IMG/VR virus record: IMGVR_UViG_3300002835_013616 | Location: 1 to 35,121 of that record | Length of the DNA stretch: 35,121 nucleotides | Reading direction: 5' to 3' (one strand) | Origin: a virus | Shown: positions 1 to 7,700 of the stretch, piece by piece | Layout: every line of letters starts with the position of its first letter | Numbering within the stretch: position 1 is the stretch's first letter | Position numbers and translations under genes: made by a program | The notes under the pieces: model-generated | Database searches by the model: none | What the model was told of the DNA's origin: nothing | What the model saw: only the letters and a program-made list of their open reading frames with translations

Positions 1-90
1 GCTCTTGCGTTTGGTGCTTTAGGTTTAGCATCCGCAGATAAAATCTTTAAGAAAAAAGATTGCAATTGCGATAAAGGTGGGGTTGAATAA
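1..90 (+). CDS. C-terminal fragment of a small protein, 5' end outside window
   Basis: The open frame runs from the first base to a TAA at 88-90 and gives 29 residues. An Ala/Gly/Leu-rich, weakly hydrophobic stretch leads into a Lys-rich tail with a CNC motif (KKKDCNCDKGG). The stop overlaps the next start by one base (TAATG), so the two genes are probably co-transcribed. Too little is visible to assign a function. A membrane-associated phage protein is possible, since the next gene is a membrane protein. Confidence 0.6.
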   Translation, partial: ALAFGALGLASADKIFKKKDCNCDKGGVE

Positions 91-434
91 TGGGACTTCT
101 TAGTAAACTTTTATATAACGAAGATTTTCAAAAAGTTGAAAACGATCAAAGGTTCAACTTCATGCTCCAAACGATGCAATCAAATCGTTGGAAAATTACT
201 TTATTGATTTTATTTACATTCTTTTTTATTGTTTTTGGAATTGTTTTAGCAGTGATGTTTAAAGCAACAATAGAAGAAGCTTGGAAAGAGTTATTATTAA
301 TTCTTTTGGGTGCTTTCGTTGGTAATTTGAACAAAGTTGTAGATTTTTGGTTCTCAAATGAGGACAGAGATAAGATGCTTGTTCAAAAAATGGATGAAGA
401 AGATGGGGTTTCGATTTCGTCAAATGAGGAATAA
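90..434 (+). CDS. Small two-helix membrane protein
   Basis: The 114-residue product has a charged N-terminus (about 1-33), a strong transmembrane helix at about 34-58 (KITLLILFTFFFIVFGIVLA), and a second hydrophobic segment at about 66-87 ending in VVDFWF. An acidic cytoplasmic-type tail follows (EDRDKMLVQKMDEEDG). It starts at the TAATG junction with the partial gene upstream and ends 21 bases before the exported cohesin-like protein. Size and topology would suit a holin or an accessory envelope protein, but a better holin lies at 7697, so no function is assigned. Confidence 0.75.
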   Translation: MGLLSKLLYNEDFQKVENDQRFNFMLQTMQSNRWKITLLILFTFFFIVFGIVLAVMFKATIEEAWKELLLILLGAFVGNLNKVVDFWFSNEDRDKMLVQKMDEEDGVSISSNEE

Positions 435-455
435 CCGAAACTAAAAAGGAAAATA

Positions 456-2357
456 ATGAAAAAAATACTTTTATTACTTGCTTTAACTTTACCATTTAAC
501 TTATTCGCACAAAATGGTAGAACGGAAGTATTAACATCTCCAAACAGTAACTCACCGCATTTTCTAGTTGATACGGTGTTTACTTTGGGTAGTATCTTAA
601 ATGATACAACTGTGATTTATTTACACTATCATAACCCAACAGCAACCAATTATGCTGGTTTTCAGGTTAGATTTTTCTATCCAACTACTTCATTCAAACA
701 ACCTATTGTTTTATGGGGCCCTTCCGCAACATCAATTGGAACAAAATATGGTTCATACTATAGTCAGCCAGGTTGGGTAAATGCAACAGCTATCTATACT
801 GGAACTTCCGCTGTATTTGATTGGCCGGATGGTGCTGTGTTTGAGGTTAAACTTCCACACGCAGTTGGTTTTAATCCATCATCTGTTGATTCTATCAAGG
901 TAATTGGAAATCCATCGTATTCTAATATCGCAACTACAATTGGTGGTATTGATAATGTATTATTAACCCACAACTATGGTGGTGCATTTAAAATGGATAC
1001 ATTAACATTTCCTGTAACATTAACAAATGTGAATGGAACACCTGCGGCCGATATGCCTTTCGCATATGATTACAAATTAAAATCAGAACAAACATATACT
1101 CGTGGTGGTAGATTTTTAACAGATGCTGTTGGTTTGGTAAGTATTAAAATTCCATACGATACATCTTTTTATAATGTTAAGTTAGTATCAAATTTGGATA
1201 CTTTATCAGATAATTCTGCTATCAATATTACCGATGCTTATAGGTTATCAGATATGAGTATTTACGCTGATACTGCTCAATCGTATGAGTTTCAGCAAGG
1301 TGATGTAAACCGCAGTTCAACCCTATCAGTAGCAGATGCTTATTTGATATTTAATCGTTTGGCAACCGGCAGAACAACCTGGTCGCCTGCTGTTGCTAAC
1401 GAATACAATGTTAGATATTACACCCCCTCTGAATACAATACGATTATAACCAACCCAAACACCTTCCAATCTTCAATTATTGGAACTACAAATGTTGATG
1501 TTCCTATTAATGGTTTAGGTTCATTATCTTATATTGGATATGTTTTGGGGGATGTAACAAATACTGGATTAAATAATGTATCATTCCAAATTCAAAGGGT
1601 AAATAACCCTACTAATGGAACATCTTATGTTTTAGATGAAGGTACTATTTATCAAAATATCCAAGATTCAGTTCAATTTAGAATACCTAAATTAACTATT
1701 TCAGAAGATAATTCAGTAGATGTAAATGTTACTTTTATTACACACGGAAATAAAGTAGGTGCAGCACAATTAGGATTAAAATATGACCCAGCAATCTTTA
1801 AATTCACAGGTGTGAGTGTTGGGCCTGAAGCAAGTGCTTGGAACTCTTTCTTATCAAATAAGCCAGGTGAAATAGTTTGGGGTGGACATGAATCTAAAAT
1901 GTCTCCATCGCTTATTATCAACCCAACACAACAATTCTCATTTAAGTTTGATATTTTAAATCAAAATTGGGAACAATCACCTATTAAGATTTTCAACAAA
2001 GCAGCTGGTAGTGATAAAGCAACCGATTTAAATATCATACCTTCACCCGTAGATGCTACTGTTGTAAATGGTAGACGGGCAAGAGAATTGGTAAACCAAT
2101 TAGTAAATGGGTTTAGAGTATATCCTAACCCAGTAGTTGATGTCTTAAATATAGATTATTTCCAAACTGATTGGGGATATCTAACATACGAAATTTACGA
2201 TTATATGGGTAAATCTTATTATAATAGTAGAGATTTTGTAAATCAAAATGAAATAGTTACGAAAACAATCAATGTTAGCGACTTAAAGCCTGGTTTCTAT
2301 TTTGTAAGATTAACCACCAATGAGAAGCAAAAAACTTATAAAATAATTAAATACTAA
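456..2357 (+). CDS. Secreted cohesin/dockerin-like protein with T9SS type A sorting domain
   Basis: The 633-residue product begins with a classic signal peptide (KKILLLLALTLPFNLFAQ, cleavage near residue 19). A beta-rich N-terminal half follows. A dockerin-like calcium motif lies at about 282-303 (GDVNRSSTLSVADAYLIFNR, with D, N, S, S and D in ligand positions), with a weaker partner at about 252-268. A cohesin-like beta-sandwich spans about 415-505, and a C-terminal domain at about 553-633 starts GFRVYPNPVVDVLNI and ends in a basic strand. That last domain is the known T9SS type A sorting signal of Bacteroidota, which directs cargo through the outer membrane to the cell surface. An AAAAAGG site precedes the ATG. 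The next genes encode a CsgG-like pore and a lectin protein, so a surface-assembly role is inferred. The signal peptide argues against a plain virion protein. Confidence 0.88.
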   Translation: MKKILLLLALTLPFNLFAQNGRTEVLTSPNSNSPHFLVDTVFTLGSILNDTTVIYLHYHNPTATNYAGFQVRFFYPTTSFKQPIVLWGPSATSIGTKYGSYYSQPGWVNATAIYTGTSAVFDWPDGAVFEVKLPHAVGFNPSSVDSIKVIGNPSYSNIATTIGGIDNVLLTHNYGGAFKMDTLTFPVTLTNVNGTPAADMPFAYDYKLKSEQTYTRGGRFLTDAVGLVSIKIPYDTSFYNVKLVSNLDTLSDNSAINITDAYRLSDMSIYADTAQSYEFQQGDVNRSSTLSVADAYLIFNRLATGRTTWSPAVANEYNVRYYTPSEYNTIITNPNTFQSSIIGTTNVDVPINGLGSLSYIGYVLGDVTNTGLNNVSFQIQRVNNPTNGTSYVLDEGTIYQNIQDSVQFRIPKLTISEDNSVDVNVTFITHGNKVGAAQLGLKYDPAIFKFTGVSVGPEASAWNSFLSNKPGEIVWGGHESKMSPSLIINPTQQFSFKFDILNQNWEQSPIKIFNKAAGSDKATDLNIIPSPVDATVVNGRRARELVNQLVNGFRVYPNPVVDVLNIDYFQTDWGYLTYEIYDYMGKSYYNSRDFVNQNEIVTKTINVSDLKPGFYFVRLTTNEKQKTYKIIKY

Positions 2358-2372
2358 AAAAAGGAGAAAAAA

Positions 2373-2771
2373 ATGGCAGAAGAGACAGAAAATGATGGTA
2401 CTTGGGGCGGACTCAAGAAAACTATCGTAGGAACACTCGCCACTGTAGTTACGGGTGGTGGTGTATGGATTTCCACAACCCTATTTGGTGGGGGTAATAA
2501 CGATGAAGAGGGAGCAAAAACGGAGCAAGTTGCACCAGCAGCACAACCTGTTATTAATCTAAACTTAGAAAACAATAACCAAAGTAATACTTCAAGCGGT
2601 GGTGGTGGAACTACTATAATCAGAGAAAAAGAAACAATCAGAGAAGCAGCACCAGCAGCTCAACCTGCCGCACAACCTGCAGCAGCACCAATTGAAGAAA
2701 AGAAAGAAACTCCAGCTGAAAGAATGAAAAGGTTGAGAGCTAAGCAGGCAGAGCAGGAGAGTGAAGAATGA
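2373..2771 (+). CDS. Membrane-anchored low-complexity protein
   Basis: A strong ribosome-binding site (AAAAAAGGAG) precedes the ATG. The 132-residue product has a short acidic N-terminus, a Gly/Thr/Val-rich hydrophobic segment at about 14-40 (GTLATVVTGGGVWISTTLFGGG), an Asn/Gly-rich linker, and an Ala/Pro/Gln-rich region with repeated AAQPAAQPAA units. It ends in a charged probable coil (ERMKRLRAKQAEQESEE). It overlaps the CsgG-like gene by 4 bases (ATGA). No known family was recognised. A tether in the envelope assembly encoded around it is an inference. Confidence 0.75.
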   Translation: MAEETENDGTWGGLKKTIVGTLATVVTGGGVWISTTLFGGGNNDEEGAKTEQVAPAAQPVINLNLENNNQSNTSSGGGGTTIIREKETIREAAPAAQPAAQPAAAPIEEKKETPAERMKRLRAKQAEQESEE

Positions 2772-3460
2772 GAAAAATAGTTATTATTCCATTCGTAAGC
2801 TTTGCTTTATTGGTGGGTTGTAAATCTAGCATTTCAACTACTCAATATCAAGCTGATTTTGAAAAGACAGATAGAACATTAGAATCTATCTCTACTTATA
2901 CAGGTAAGAAGCAAACGCTTCAACTTTCAAAGTTAAATGTAAACAAAGAACTCTGGGAAACTTTCCCCGAATTAAGAGAAAAAAGACTTGGTTTAGGTGT
3001 ATCTAATCGTATTATTGAAAATTTACTATATACTAATCGTTTTGAGTTTACCGAAGAAAAAGATGCTGTTGTAAATCAAATGTTGGATGCGTGGGAAAAA
3101 AAGATTGATGGTTTAGATGATGGTAAAACAAAACTTAAAATGCAGGGTATTCGTTTACCCAAATATATTGTTTATGCCGAAATCTATGATTTTTCAGTTT
3201 CATACGCAGAAAACTACGATAAAGGTAAATTGAAAAAAACAAATACCACAATTATGGGTATTCAAATTCGTTTAGTTAATGTAGAAAATTCACAATTTAT
3301 AGTTGCGTCTGGACAAGGACAATCAACTCAATTTGGTGAAGGGTATTTTAAGAATCCAACAATGGGATTCGACCAATCAACCGTTGGTATTGCTACTCAG
3401 AAGGCTTTGGAGGTTGCGACAATGAACCTCGTAAAGCGTCTTGAGCAAAATGGTTGGTAA
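2768..3460 (+). CDS. CsgG-like outer-membrane lipoprotein
   Basis: The 230-residue product starts with a lipoprotein signal ending in LLVGC (lipobox, Cys18). Beyond it the layout matches the CsgG/HfaB curli-secretion family: a helix (LGLGVSNRIIENLLYTNRFEF), a strand block (PKYIVYAEIYDFSVSYAENY), a strand pair that would form the channel hairpin (MGIQIRLVNVENSQFIVAS), and a C-terminal helix (STVGIATQKALEVATMNLVKRL). CsgG forms a ring-shaped outer-membrane pore that exports curli subunits. The match was judged by eye and is clearest in the last 80 residues. The gene sits between a T9SS-sorted protein and a probable beta-barrel protein, which supports an export or surface role. A non-secretory CsgG-fold lipoprotein such as a FlgO/LpoB type is the alternative. 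Confidence 0.7.
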   Translation: MRKIVIIPFVSFALLVGCKSSISTTQYQADFEKTDRTLESISTYTGKKQTLQLSKLNVNKELWETFPELREKRLGLGVSNRIIENLLYTNRFEFTEEKDAVVNQMLDAWEKKIDGLDDGKTKLKMQGIRLPKYIVYAEIYDFSVSYAENYDKGKLKKTNTTIMGIQIRLVNVENSQFIVASGQGQSTQFGEGYFKNPTMGFDQSTVGIATQKALEVATMNLVKRLEQNGW

Positions 3461-4667
3461 AAAACATTTATTAGTATTATTATTCATAATAGGTGGAGTT
3501 TTGAGTGTAAAAGCTCAAAGTTTCACCTATTCTTATATTAACCCATGTAATGGTAGAACTCAAAGTGTTCAATTATCAACACAAAGTTCTGAAGTTACAA
3601 TGTTCTTTGCGGGGCAATATAGAATATTTACTTATGCTGAATTAAGTGCGGGGGCATATGAACAATGGGTTCAATCCATTAGAGATGCTTTACCACCAGG
3701 TGCTAATCCGTGCGCATCCGAAGGAGTTGCGGAATCAAACAATGTTACAAACTTCATAGGTAGTGTTACAGCGAATGGTGTAGCAAACATATCCTCAGTA
3801 GTATCTATGGCTAGTTCTATTGGAAGTTCTGTTGGTAGTGTTCCTACACCCCCACCCGCACCGAGAAATGGCGGTAGTAGGGCTAATAATGATAATAACA
3901 GCAGCTCATCCGAGGGTGGTGGTGAAATAACACCAGTTGATGATAAAAACCAACAAACTGCAAGTGGTGGTGAAAGTGAAAATAATGGTGAAGGTGGTGG
4001 TGGAGGTAAAGGTGGTAAAAGTTCTTCCAAAGTATCCAATGGTGCTTTAATCGCTACTGGGGATATTGTTATAATACGAAACGATTCAAATATCACAAAG
4101 AAAGGTAATGATAATTTTAGATTTAATACTTCTTTGACCCATGTCAATACCTCCCAAACATTTATCAAAGGTATAAACATAAACTATCAGACGGGGCAAA
4201 ACATACTTAACTTATCGGGATATGGTTCATTAAAGTTTAAGGGGTATATGGGTATATTTTCTACATCATATATGACTAATTTTAAGGATAATTGGTTTTT
4301 GACCGCATCATTACTCAATGCTCAAAAAATAGATAAAGTAACTTTAATGGGGGGAACTACCTTTACTTTGGGTGAGATAGATAAAAATACTTTTAGAAAT
4401 TGGTCTTTGATTGGTGGTGGATTTACAAACTTTAAGGGTGGAAAATCAATTGGTGTAAATTTTTTAGGGCTTGCTGTATATTCTCCCTATATTTATTTCT
4501 ATGCAGGTCAATGGTATAAAAGTGGTTTGTTGATAATTCCAATGGTAAACACAGATTTGAAAGTAACTGATAAATTCAAATGGACTGTAAGTTTTTCAGG
4601 AGTTTATCAATTAAATCAAACATTTTTAAATTGGCAAGTTTTAACTGGAACAAAATTAATGTTATGA
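3450..4667 (+). CDS. Exported probable outer-membrane beta-barrel protein
   Basis: The ATG at 3450 is preferred to a TTG at 3441 because it directly begins a signal peptide (VGKKHLLVLLFIIGGVLSVKAQ). The product is about 405 residues. The N-terminal domain (about 23-110) resembles other small exported Bacteroidota domains. A Ser/Asn/Gly/Pro-rich linker occupies about 125-190, with runs of Gly. The C-terminal 200 residues alternate polar and hydrophobic positions with many aromatics (YSPYIYFYAGQWYKSGLLII), typical of amphipathic beta strands of an outer-membrane barrel. It overlaps the CsgG-like gene by 11 bases and the lectin gene by 4, so the three are translationally coupled. No named family was recognised; a partner of the CsgG-like pore is inferred. 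Confidence 0.78.
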   Translation: MVGKKHLLVLLFIIGGVLSVKAQSFTYSYINPCNGRTQSVQLSTQSSEVTMFFAGQYRIFTYAELSAGAYEQWVQSIRDALPPGANPCASEGVAESNNVTNFIGSVTANGVANISSVVSMASSIGSSVGSVPTPPPAPRNGGSRANNDNNSSSSEGGGEITPVDDKNQQTASGGESENNGEGGGGGKGGKSSSKVSNGALIATGDIVIIRNDSNITKKGNDNFRFNTSLTHVNTSQTFIKGININYQTGQNILNLSGYGSLKFKGYMGIFSTSYMTNFKDNWFLTASLLNAQKIDKVTLMGGTTFTLGEIDKNTFRNWSLIGGGFTNFKGGKSIGVNFLGLAVYSPYIYFYAGQWYKSGLLIIPMVNTDLKVTDKFKWTVSFSGVYQLNQTFLNWQVLTGTKLML

Positions 4668-5641
4668 AAAAATTATTATTATTTTTATTATTACCTATTT
4701 CGTTATTTGGACAAACCTTTACACATTCAGGTTTAATTAGGACTGAAAACAATATAGGAGTATCGGGAATAACAGTAAGACTATTTAAAAGAACTACGCC
4801 TGTATTAACTGGATTTACATCGCAAACCAATTATAATGGGCACTCGTATTATCGTTCTACCAGCTCAATGACTTGGACTAATGCAAGAACGGCATGTGCC
4901 AATATGGGAGGGCATTTAGTAACAATCACATCGGCTGCTGAAAATACATTTGTTTTTAACACCTGGCCTTCGGGGTGGATTGGTTTTACCGATGAAGCAG
5001 TGGAAGGGCAATGGCGATGGGTTACAAATGAAGCAGTAACCTATACAAACTGGAACGGGGGTGAACCTAATAATGCGGGAAACGAAGATTATGCTCAATT
5101 TGTTAGCGGCGGTAGGTGGAACGATTTACCAAATGTATCCTTACCTTATGTACTCGAATTTGAATATATAGTTACTACTACTCCTTGGACTTTAGAAGCG
5201 ATATCAATAACAAATGCTAGTGGGCAATATTCTTTTAGTTTACCTACCAACCCCTCTATTGAATGGTATATTGAAGTAGTAATTCCAACCACAACCTCAA
5301 ATCTATCTTCTGCTGATTTTGTAGGAATTGATGATATTGTTTTACAAAGAACACCAATCAAATCACATCACTATCACAAATATGAGGTAAGTGGTGATAA
5401 TACAATTACAATAAACGATATTTATACAATAGCAAGAAGAATAAATGGGTTGGGATGGACAAAAAGAACTTTATTATTTACAAACTCACAATGGACAAGT
5501 TTAACAACGGGAACGGGGGATTTAAGGAGTTCAATACCAGGCACTCAATCTAGCTATACTTTTACACCAACGAATGGAGGAACAACTAATCTATATTTAT
5601 TATCACCAGGATTTACAAATCAATCAACATTAACTTATTAA
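4664..5641 (+). CDS. Secreted C-type lectin protein with dockerin-like motif
   Basis: The ATG at 4664 overlaps the previous stop (ATGA) and opens a signal peptide (KKLLLFLLLPISLFGQ), so upstream in-frame starts are rejected. Of 325 residues, about 59-168 are a C-type lectin fold: WTNARTACANMGGHLVTI, then WIGFTD, EGQWRWV, YTNWNGGEPNN (EPN at 134-136, the mannose-type calcium/sugar motif), WND at 152-154 and YVLEFE. Only one Cys is present in the domain, so the usual disulfides are missing. The lectin seems inserted in a carboxypeptidase-regulatory-like beta domain (IGVSGITVRLFKRTTP before, then WTLEAISITNASGQYSFSLP after). A dockerin-like loop follows at 241-262 (EVSGDNTITINDIYTIARRI). Sugar binding at the host surface is inferred. 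Confidence 0.87.
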   Translation: MKKLLLFLLLPISLFGQTFTHSGLIRTENNIGVSGITVRLFKRTTPVLTGFTSQTNYNGHSYYRSTSSMTWTNARTACANMGGHLVTITSAAENTFVFNTWPSGWIGFTDEAVEGQWRWVTNEAVTYTNWNGGEPNNAGNEDYAQFVSGGRWNDLPNVSLPYVLEFEYIVTTTPWTLEAISITNASGQYSFSLPTNPSIEWYIEVVIPTTTSNLSSADFVGIDDIVLQRTPIKSHHYHKYEVSGDNTITINDIYTIARRINGLGWTKRTLLFTNSQWTSLTTGTGDLRSSIPGTQSSYTFTPTNGGTTNLYLLSPGFTNQSTLTY

Positions 5642-5653
5642 AAAAGGATTACA

Positions 5654-6055
5654 ATGGATACAATTTTATGTTATTTTATTTCAAGCGTTATCACACTTGC
5701 TCATATGAACGGGGTTTCTGATACAAAACTAACTTATGGTGCAAACCAAATCGTTACTGAATTGGTAAATGATAAATATTCACTATGTGATAATGGAAAG
5801 CCGGTGGAGGTAGAAATATTATCAATCGAGGCACCAACCAAAGGTATTAGGGTTGGTCCTTTTGAGTTTAAGCAAAAGAAAACAATTGTAAAAACAAAAA
5901 TTAAAATGGATGGAAAGGAGTTGTTTGGGGAAGGTAGTGCAAAAACATCAGTTTCTTCAACGATTCTACAATTACAGGATGAAAACCTACCATTTGAAAG
6001 AACAGAATTTAGTTCCGCATTAAGAAAATCATTAGAATCAGCGTTTAAAAAATAA
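5654..6055 (+). CDS. Hypothetical protein of the export block
   Basis: The 133-residue product is preceded by AAAAAGGATTACA. It has a short hydrophobic N-terminus (ILCYFISSVITLAHM) that could be a weak signal or anchor, then alternating beta-type segments (VEVEILSIEAPT, TIVKTKIKMDGKELFGEG) and a C-terminal helix (FSSALRKSLESAFKK). The order of strands followed by an amphipathic helix recalls the end of CsgG-type domains, but the similarity is too weak to name. It is the last short-spaced member of the run that starts at 456. Confidence 0.7.
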   Translation: MDTILCYFISSVITLAHMNGVSDTKLTYGANQIVTELVNDKYSLCDNGKPVEVEILSIEAPTKGIRVGPFEFKQKKTIVKTKIKMDGKELFGEGSAKTSVSSTILQLQDENLPFERTEFSSALRKSLESAFKK

Positions 6056-6067
6056 AAAGGAGTTAAA

Positions 6068-6469
6068 ATGGAATTATTGGTTATTTTATTATCAGGATTT
6101 TTGTTCATGTTTTTCAATGAACTTGAAGATGAATGTATTTCAAACAATTGGAAAGGTAAATTTGAAAAATGGAACACAAAAAACTCTTGGAAAAACAAAT
6201 GGAAATTAGATAAAAACGGAAACCCACTACCATACGAACCTAAATGGTATCACTTTGGAGTTCCAATGCCGAAAGCTGAAAGATACCCATATGGTTCAAC
6301 TTTATTTGTTGGATTTAGTGATGCTGAACACTTTTTTCAAATGATGAAAGTTATTTCAGTTTGTTTAGGGTTTTTAGTTTTTGGTTTTTATCCCGCAGCA
6401 GCTTTCTTTATAGGGCACATTTTATTGGGTGTAGCAAAAGAAACGATATTTAAATCATTTTTAAGATAA
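6068..6469 (+). CDS. Hypothetical membrane protein
   Basis: A clear AAAAAGGAG site precedes the ATG. The 133 residues start with a hydrophobic helix (LLVILLSGFLFMFFN, about 2-17), continue with a Trp/Lys/Asn-rich soluble part (about 20-85), and end with two closely spaced hydrophobic helices (about 93-128, including VCLGFLVFGFYPAAAFFIGHILLGV). It lies just before the endolysin. The topology would fit an accessory lysis or envelope protein, but no family was recognised. Confidence 0.7.
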   Translation: MELLVILLSGFLFMFFNELEDECISNNWKGKFEKWNTKNSWKNKWKLDKNGNPLPYEPKWYHFGVPMPKAERYPYGSTLFVGFSDAEHFFQMMKVISVCLGFLVFGFYPAAAFFIGHILLGVAKETIFKSFLR

Positions 6470-6476
6470 AAATAGA

Positions 6477-6485
6477 TATTTATTA
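6477..6485 (+). promoter_or_regulatory. Candidate late-type promoter element
   Basis: TATTTATTA lies 25 bases upstream of the endolysin ATG. Nearly the same string (ACTATTTATTA) lies just upstream of the genes at 16758 and 32748. It differs from the TTG-N20-TAnnTTT promoters elsewhere in the window. It may be a phage-specific -10 element, but three AT-rich copies are weak evidence. Confidence 0.25.
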
Positions 6486-6510
6486 TTAGTTTTATAAGAA
6501 AGGGTAATTT

Positions 6511-7110
6511 ATGGATATTAACAAACTCAAAGGGCATGTTCCTGATGCCGTTATCACTCAAATTCCGTCAGTAATGACAACATTCAAAATCGATACAGCG
6601 TTGAGATTATCTCACTTTTTGGCACAATGTGGACATGAAAGTGCTGGTTTCAAAGCAGTTCAAGAAAACCTAAACTATGGTGCAAAGGGTTTATTGGGTA
6701 TATTTAAAAAGTATTTCCCAACCGAAGCAAAGGCTTTACAATATGAAAGAAAACCTGAAAAGATTGCTAACTTGGTTTATGGTGGCAGAATGGGCAATGG
6801 TGATGAGGCGAGTGGAGATGGATACAAATTTAGAGGTAGAGGATACATTCAATTGACAGGTAAAAATAATTACGCTGCATTTGGTAAAGCAATAAACGAA
6901 GATATTACCGCAAATCCTGATTTAGTAGCAACTAAATATCCGCTATTATCAGCTGCTTGGTTTTGGTCAAGCAACGGATTAAACACATTAGCTGATAAAG
7001 GTGCGGATGATGCAAGTGTAACAGCAATTACTAAAAGAGTTAATGGTGGAACAATTGGTTTACCTGACCGTATTAAGCACTTTAAAGAATATTATACATT
7101 ACTTAAATAA
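6511..7110 (+). CDS. GH19 chitinase-like endolysin
   Basis: The 199-residue product is a single glycoside hydrolase family 19 domain of the type widely used as phage endolysin to cut peptidoglycan. Visible family features are LRLSHFLAQCGHESAGF with Glu43 as the expected catalytic acid, the NLNYGAKGLLGIFKKYFP segment, and FRGRGYIQLTGKNNY (about 107-121), the most conserved block of the family. The end (RVNGGTIGLPDRIKHF) is also typical. There is no signal peptide, so release depends on the holin at 7697. An AAGAAAGGG stretch precedes the ATG. Two membrane/coiled-coil genes and the holin follow directly. Confidence 0.93.
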   Translation: MDINKLKGHVPDAVITQIPSVMTTFKIDTALRLSHFLAQCGHESAGFKAVQENLNYGAKGLLGIFKKYFPTEAKALQYERKPEKIANLVYGGRMGNGDEASGDGYKFRGRGYIQLTGKNNYAAFGKAINEDITANPDLVATKYPLLSAAWFWSSNGLNTLADKGADDASVTAITKRVNGGTIGLPDRIKHFKEYYTLLK

Positions 7111-7113
7111 AAA

Positions 7114-7326
7114 ATGAAATTTCCTATATCATTTGAAGATTTTATAAAAGACCCCATCAAAGCCATTATGTTTTTGGTTTTGGTGGGGATTGTCTTTTTA
7201 TATATTGATAATAGGATGGTTTACAAAGAACAAATCGAAGCCCAAAAATCAAGAATTACAAAGTTAGAGGGTGAAGTTCAAAAGTTACAAGAAGATATAG
7301 TTAAATTGGCAAAAGAATGCGATTAA
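7114..7326 (+). CDS. Membrane-anchored coiled-coil protein, possible spanin subunit
   Basis: The 70 residues hold one transmembrane helix (about 17-32, AIMFLVLVGIVFLYI) and a charged heptad-type C-terminus (EQIEAQKSRITKLEGEVQKL) ending in ECD. The gene begins 3 bases after the endolysin stop and overlaps the next gene by 10 bases. An N-terminal anchor plus a periplasmic coiled coil between endolysin and holin is the layout of an inner-membrane spanin. No sequence family was recognised, so the spanin call rests on topology and position. Confidence 0.7.
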   Translation: MKFPISFEDFIKDPIKAIMFLVLVGIVFLYIDNRMVYKEQIEAQKSRITKLEGEVQKLQEDIVKLAKECD

Positions 7327-7700
7327 AATTAGATTTAATAGTAGCAACAATTTTGGGTGGTATTTTGGGTTATTACATAGCAACCTATCATGCTGAAAAA
7401 GAATTGATACTTACCGAAGAAGCCCTTTTAGATAGGATTTCTGATTTAGAATTTCAACTCCATCGAGAAAGGATGATAAAAGAGTTTGAAAAGGGATTTG
7501 TTGAACATAGTGATTCAGTATATACTCCTACCAAAAAAATAAAATATAAAAAAGCCGAAAAAGCAAAGACTAAAACGGATTCCATACAATTTTGGGTAGA
7601 AAAAAAGATAGAAATGATTAGATTAAAAAAACATCAAGATAGTGTAGAAGAATATTTATTAAGAACTGAGATTGAAAACCTTAAAAATCCAAAACAATGA
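7317..7700 (+). CDS. Membrane-anchored coiled-coil protein, possible inner-membrane spanin
   Basis: The 127-residue product has a hydrophobic N-terminal helix (LDLIVATILGGILGYYIATY, about 4-23) followed by a long charged helix with heptad spacing (EELALTEEALLDRI-like region, about 30-60) and a Lys/Glu-rich tail. Its start lies inside the end of the previous gene, and its last 4 bases overlap the holin start. Together with the preceding gene it could span the periplasm to complete lysis. No lipobox-bearing outer-membrane spanin partner was found next to it. Confidence 0.7.
   Translation: MRLKLDLIVATILGGILGYYIATYHAEKELILTEEALLDRISDLEFQLHRERMIKEFEKGFVEHSDSVYTPTKKIKYKKAEKAKTKTDSIQFWVEKKIEMIRLKKHQDSVEEYLLRTEIENLKNPKQ

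Noticed and set aside
3671-4180. 169-residue open frame on the minus strand
   Set aside because: It is Pro/Leu/Ser-rich because it mirrors the Gly/Ser linker of the exported protein on +. It has no domain and opposes the whole operon.
5734-6198. 154-residue minus-strand frame
   Set aside because: Antisense to two real genes with ribosome-binding sites; no motif.
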